In this document: one piece after another, positions 60,876 through 64,000 of the stretch
How positions within the stretch are numbered: position 1 is the first letter of the stretch
How the letters are laid out: each line of letters begins with the position of its first letter
NCBI GenBank assembly: GCA_009720755.1
Contig: WNKV01000002.1
Span: 124,001 to 188,000 of the forward strand
Length of the DNA stretch: 64,000 nucleotides
Direction of reading: 5' to 3'
Source of the DNA: Rhodoplanes serenus
GTDB lineage: Bacteria > Pseudomonadota > Alphaproteobacteria > Rhizobiales > Xanthobacteraceae
Made by a program: the position numbers and the translations under genes
Notes under the pieces: generated by a model
Seen by the model: only the letters and a program-made list of their open reading frames with translations
Told to the model about the DNA's origin: nothing
The model's database searches: none

Positions 60876-61324
60876 GCGGCTGCCGGCCGCCGCAAGCCCG
60901 CCCCGGGCCGGCGTTCCTGGCGCACGATCATCTCGTCCGCCGGACCTGCCTGCCCCTCGCGGCTCGGCCTCCCTCCTGCGTCCTCCCTCTACGTTCTCCC
61001 CTTTGCGTCCTCCCCCCCCCCTGGGTCCTCGCGACGGCTGGTCTCCCCGCCGTCGTCGCCCGCCCCGTCGAGCCTCCCCGCCGTCTCCTCCTGCCGCCTT
61101 CTGCCTCGTCCTTTGCCTCCTCCGTCTCGCGCCACGCCCAGCTCCGCCCGGACCCTGATGCCGCTCGCTCGCCGGGTCCCCGGTCGGCGTTCCGTCATCC
61201 CCCATTTTCGCCGCCTTCCCGCCCTATCGGGCGGCGCCCACCGCGGCCGGTCTGTTTGACATTTCCCAAGGTTGCGACCGGGCTCGTCATGGTCAATGAC
61301 GACACCACCGGCTAGGGTCCCGCC
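60876..61324. other. Intergenic region with long pyrimidine-rich strand bias
   Basis: From about 60,950 to 61,180 the plus strand is strongly C/T-rich, with repeated CCTCC blocks and a run of ten C at 61012-61021. Purines are scarce over about 230 bases. No gene is seen. It precedes the ccm operon and may contain its promoter near the ATTTCCC and TTTGAC patches at about 61250-61270. Confidence 0.6.
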
Positions 61325-62803
61325 ATGACGTTTCCGTTCTTGCTCGCGTTGATGACCACGGTCGCGCTCGGTGCGGCGCTGTGGCCGCTGCTGCGGCGCC
61401 CGGCGCCGCCGCGCGCCGGCGACGACGTGGCGGTCTATCGCGACCAGCTCGACGAGATCGAGCGCGACCTCGCGGCCGGCGTGCTGGCGCCCGCCGAGGC
61501 CGAGGCGGCCCGCGTCGAGGTGTCGCGTCGGCTGATCGCCGCCGCCGAGGCGGCCCCGCCAGACAGCGCAGCCCCGCCGCGCGCCGCGCCGCTCGTCCGC
61601 CGGATCGCCGCCGCCGTGCTGGTGGCGCTGCCGCTCGCCGGCCTCGGCTACTATCTCGCCACCGGCTCGCCCGAGCTGCCCGGCCAGCCGTTGGCCGAGC
61701 GGCTCGCCCGGCTCCAGGCCGGGCAGGGGTCGGCCACCGACGAGAACGCCGCGATGGCGGCGATGATCCCGCGGGTGGAGGCGCATCTGCGCAGCAACCC
61801 CGACGACGGCCGCGGCTGGGCCGTGCTGGCCCCCGCCTACATGCGGCTGGAGCGCTTCGACGACGCCGCCAAGGCGTATCGCAACACCATCCGGCTCCTG
61901 GGCGAGACCGGCGACCGCGTCGCCGATCTCGGCGAGGCGCTGGTCGGCCAGGCGGGCGGCACCGTGACGGCCGCCGCCAAGCAGCAGTTCGAGCGCGCCC
62001 TGGTGCTCGACCGCGAGCACGTCTCCGCCGCCTACTATCTCGGCCTCGCCGCCAGGCAGGAGGGCCGGCCCGACGAGGCGCGGCGGATATGGGAGGGGCT
62101 ACTGGCCCGCGCCCCGGCCGACGCGCCGTGGACCGGCTTCGTCCGCACCGCGCTCGCCGGTCTCGACGGCGCCGAGGAGGACGTGCCGCGCGCCCTGACC
62201 GACGAGCAGCGCGCCATGGTGCGCGGCATGATCGATCAGCTCGCCGCCAAGCTGCGCCAGAACGGCGGCGACGTCGACGGCTGGCTGCGGCTGGTGCGCG
62301 CCCATATGGTGATGCGCGAGCCCGACAAGGCCCGTGCCGCGCTGGCCGAAGCCCGCAAGGCGCTGGCCGATGCGCCCGACAAGCTGGTCCGTCTCGATGC
62401 CGAGGTGCGGTCCTTGCGCATCGAACCAGCCGCCCCCGCCGCACCGGCCGGTCCGCGGGTCGCGGCGCCCGCGGGCGCCCCCGCCGGCCTCGCCTTGCCG
62501 GCGCTGCCGGGTGGCGCGCCCGCCTCCGCCACCGCCTCGGCCGACCCGTCCGCCGACCACGACGCCGGCATGCGTGGCCTGGTGGCGCGGCTCGCCGACC
62601 GCCTCGCCGCCGACGGCTCCGACGTCGAAGGCTGGATTCGGCTGGTGCGCAGCCACGTCGCGCTCGGCGACCGCGAGCGGGCGACCGCCGCCGTGGTCGA
62701 TGCCCGCCGGGCGCTGGCCGGCGCGGCCGACAAGCTCGCCCGTCTCGACACCGTCGTGAAGGAGCTGGGATTGCCTCTTGGATCGTCTGGAGACGCTCGA
62801 TGA
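61325..62803 (+). CDS. ccmI: Cytochrome c maturation protein CcmI (CycH)
   Basis: The 492-residue apocytochrome chaperone has an N-terminal transmembrane helix (about 4-23) and the ccmI signature [40 protein letters not shown] second helix (about 97-115) and periplasmic TPR repeats (about 140-270: [26 protein letters not shown]) follow. The C-terminal part carries two similar ~55-residue units ([29 protein letters not shown] and [33 protein letters not shown]). It presents apocytochrome to the heme ligation complex. Its stop overlaps the ccmE start (ATGA). Confidence 0.95.
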   Translation: MTFPFLLALMTTVALGAALWPLLRRPAPPRAGDDVAVYRDQLDEIERDLAAGVLAPAEAEAARVEVSRRLIAAAEAAPPDSAAPPRAAPLVRRIAAAVLVALPLAGLGYYLATGSPELPGQPLAERLARLQAGQGSATDENAAMAAMIPRVEAHLRSNPDDGRGWAVLAPAYMRLERFDDAAKAYRNTIRLLGETGDRVADLGEALVGQAGGTVTAAAKQQFERALVLDREHVSAAYYLGLAARQEGRPDEARRIWEGLLARAPADAPWTGFVRTALAGLDGAEEDVPRALTDEQRAMVRGMIDQLAAKLRQNGGDVDGWLRLVRAHMVMREPDKARAALAEARKALADAPDKLVRLDAEVRSLRIEPAAPAAPAGPRVAAPAGAPAGLALPALPGGAPASATASADPSADHDAGMRGLVARLADRLAADGSDVEGWIRLVRSHVALGDRERATAAVVDARRALAGAADKLARLDTVVKELGLPLGSSGDAR

Positions 62804-63318
62804 CCCGTAAGCAGCGCCGCGTCGCTCTCCTGGCCGGCGGCCTCGCCGTGCTCGCGGTCGCGGTCGGCCTGGTGCTCACCGCGCTCAACGACACCATCGT
62901 GTTCTTCAACTCGCCGACCGACGTGGTGGAGAAGAAGGTGCAGGCCGGCACGCGGCTGCGGATCGGAGGGCTCGTGGCGCCCGGCTCGGTGGAGCGCGGC
63001 GACAATCTCGCGGTCCGCTTCCAGGTGACCGACGGGGCCAATACCATCGCGGTGGCGTATCGCGGCATCCTGCCCGACCTGTTCCGCGAGGGGCAGGGCG
63101 TGATCGCCGAGGGCGTGCTCGACGGCACCGGCGTGAAGGCCGACAGCGTGCTCGCCAAGCACGACGAGAAGTACATGCCGCGCGAGGTGGCCGACGCCCT
63201 CAAGAAGCAGGGGCACTGGCAGAGCGACTACGACAAGAAGGCATCGGAGGGCGGCGCTTCGCCCTCGTCCGCCGGCAGCGCCGCGGCGCCGCCGGCCCGC
63301 GCGGGAGCGACGCCATGA
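62800..63318 (+). CDS. ccmE: Cytochrome c maturation heme chaperone CcmE (CycJ)
   Basis: A 172-residue membrane-anchored protein with helix about 8-28 and an OB-fold. The covalent heme-binding residue is His121 in [10 protein letters not shown], with the conserved Tyr125. [15 protein letters not shown] and [21 protein letters not shown] are family blocks. It carries heme from CcmC to CcmF. The ATGA overlaps at both ends show translational coupling with ccmI and ccmF. Confidence 0.97.
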   Translation: MTRKQRRVALLAGGLAVLAVAVGLVLTALNDTIVFFNSPTDVVEKKVQAGTRLRIGGLVAPGSVERGDNLAVRFQVTDGANTIAVAYRGILPDLFREGQGVIAEGVLDGTGVKADSVLAKHDEKYMPREVADALKKQGHWQSDYDKKASEGGASPSSAGSAAAPPARAGATP

Positions 63319-64000
63319 TCGCCGAGCTCGGCCACTATGCCCTGGTGCTGGCGCTGGTGCTTGCAGTGGCGCAGGCGACGGTACCGCTCATCGGCCTGCG
63401 CAGCGGCGACCCGGCTCTGCTCGGCGTCGCCAAGCCGGCCGCATTGGTGCAGTTCGCCTTCGTGACGCTGTCCTTCGCGGCGCTCACCGCCTGCTACGTG
63501 CAGTCCGACTTCTCGGTCCTCAACGTCGCCGAGAACTCCCACTCGACGATGCCGCTGATCTACAAGATCACCAGCGTCTGGGGCAACCACGAGGGCTCGA
63601 TGCTCCTGTGGGTGCTGATCCTGGCACTGTTCGGCGCGCTGCTGGCGCTCCTCGGCCGCAACGTGCCGGCGGCGCTGCACGCCGCCGTGCTGTCGATGCA
63701 GGCGATCATCGCCATCGCGTTCTATCTCTTCATCCTGCTCACCTCGAACCCGTTCGCGCGGCTGGCGCAGGCGCCCGTCGAGGGTCGCGATCTCAATCCG
63801 CTGTTGCAGGACATCGGCCTCGCCATCCATCCACCGCTGCTCTATGTCGGCTATGTCGGCTTCTCGGTGTCGTTCTCGTTCGCGGCGGCGGCGCTGCTGA
63901 CCGGCCGCATCGATGCCGCCTGGGCGCGCTGGGTGCGGCCGTGGACGCTGATCGCCTGGATCTTCCTCACCCTCGGGATCTCGATGGGCTCGTACTGGGC
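63315..64000 (+). CDS. ccmF: Cytochrome c heme lyase subunit CcmF (CycK), cut by window edge
   Basis: The first 228 residues are present. [22 protein letters not shown] and further transmembrane helices lead to [43 protein letters not shown] and the start of a [15 protein letters not shown] block, all typical CcmF. It joins heme to the CxxCH cysteines in the periplasm. The start overlaps the ccmE stop. The C-terminal half, including the WWD-type heme-handling motif, is outside the window. Confidence 0.95.
   Translation, partial: MIAELGHYALVLALVLAVAQATVPLIGLRSGDPALLGVAKPAALVQFAFVTLSFAALTACYVQSDFSVLNVAENSHSTMPLIYKITSVWGNHEGSMLLWVLILALFGALLALLGRNVPAALHAAVLSMQAIIAIAFYLFILLTSNPFARLAQAPVEGRDLNPLLQDIGLAIHPPLLYVGYVGFSVSFSFAAAALLTGRIDAAWARWVRPWTLIAWIFLTLGISMGSYW

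Overview
The window is very GC-rich (roughly 70%), with dense, mostly short-spaced genes. Its families point to an alphaproteobacterium of the Hyphomicrobiales (Rhizobiales): FeuP/FeuQ-like regulators beside the cycHJK (ccmIEF) genes, a gene-transfer-agent (GTA) cluster, orphan TctC and TRAP binding proteins, and intergenic palindromes of the type common in Bradyrhizobium/Rhodopseudomonas/Rhodoplanes relatives. The genus is not decided. I saw no rRNA, tRNA, CRISPR array, complete insertion sequence or plasmid/phage replication gene.

Region 1 (1-19 kb) is ordinary chromosome. It holds a GT39-type membrane glycosyltransferase (cut by the left edge), Fe-type superoxide dismutase, a proline-rich membrane protein, an LDH/MDH-fold 2-hydroxyacid dehydrogenase with an unusual specificity residue, a DUF1254-type exported protein, two divergently placed orphan solute-binding proteins (one without a signal peptide), IlvD, an ICMT-like methyltransferase, a DUF559 nuclease-like gene set among palindromic repeats, a CHASE2 adenylate/guanylate cyclase with an exported partner, a two-domain polyphosphate kinase 2, a patatin-like lipase and a YcgN-type cysteine-cluster protein.

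Region 2 (19-22.5 kb) is a Type IIL (MmeI-like) fused restriction-modification enzyme. It is bracketed by ~67-bp direct repeats that each contain a near-consensus sigma70 promoter. The gene also carries an in-frame palindromic repeat element.

Region 3 (22.7-55.7 kb) is the main feature. A complete set of GTA-like virion genes, all on the + strand, is split into four blocks and permuted: portal, two small ORFs, protease and capsid (22.9-27.2 kb); small and large terminase (31.2-33.1 kb); connector, closure and major tail proteins (36.9-38.7 kb); tail chaperones through host-specificity protein, C1q-like fibre, lysozyme and holin (46.0-55.7 kb). Between and inside the blocks sit mostly minus-strand cellular genes: carbonic anhydrase, a Cys-motif anchored protein, an RHH-like protein, a DUF6600 repeat protein, a 24-residue membrane peptide, a triple-PAS hybrid kinase, a trypsin-like protease, a DUF992 protein, a globin-coupled chemoreceptor, a caspase-SUMF1 protein and a membrane-anchored trehalose-6-phosphate synthase. 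Two families of dispersed intergenic repeats lie here as inverted pairs, a plausible route for the rearrangement.

Region 4 (55.9-64 kb) carries a PepSY-like protein, a FeuP/FeuQ two-component pair, a glycine-zipper lipoprotein, a conserved unknown protein, and the start of the cytochrome c maturation operon ccmI-ccmE-ccmF with start/stop overlaps. ccmF runs off the right edge.
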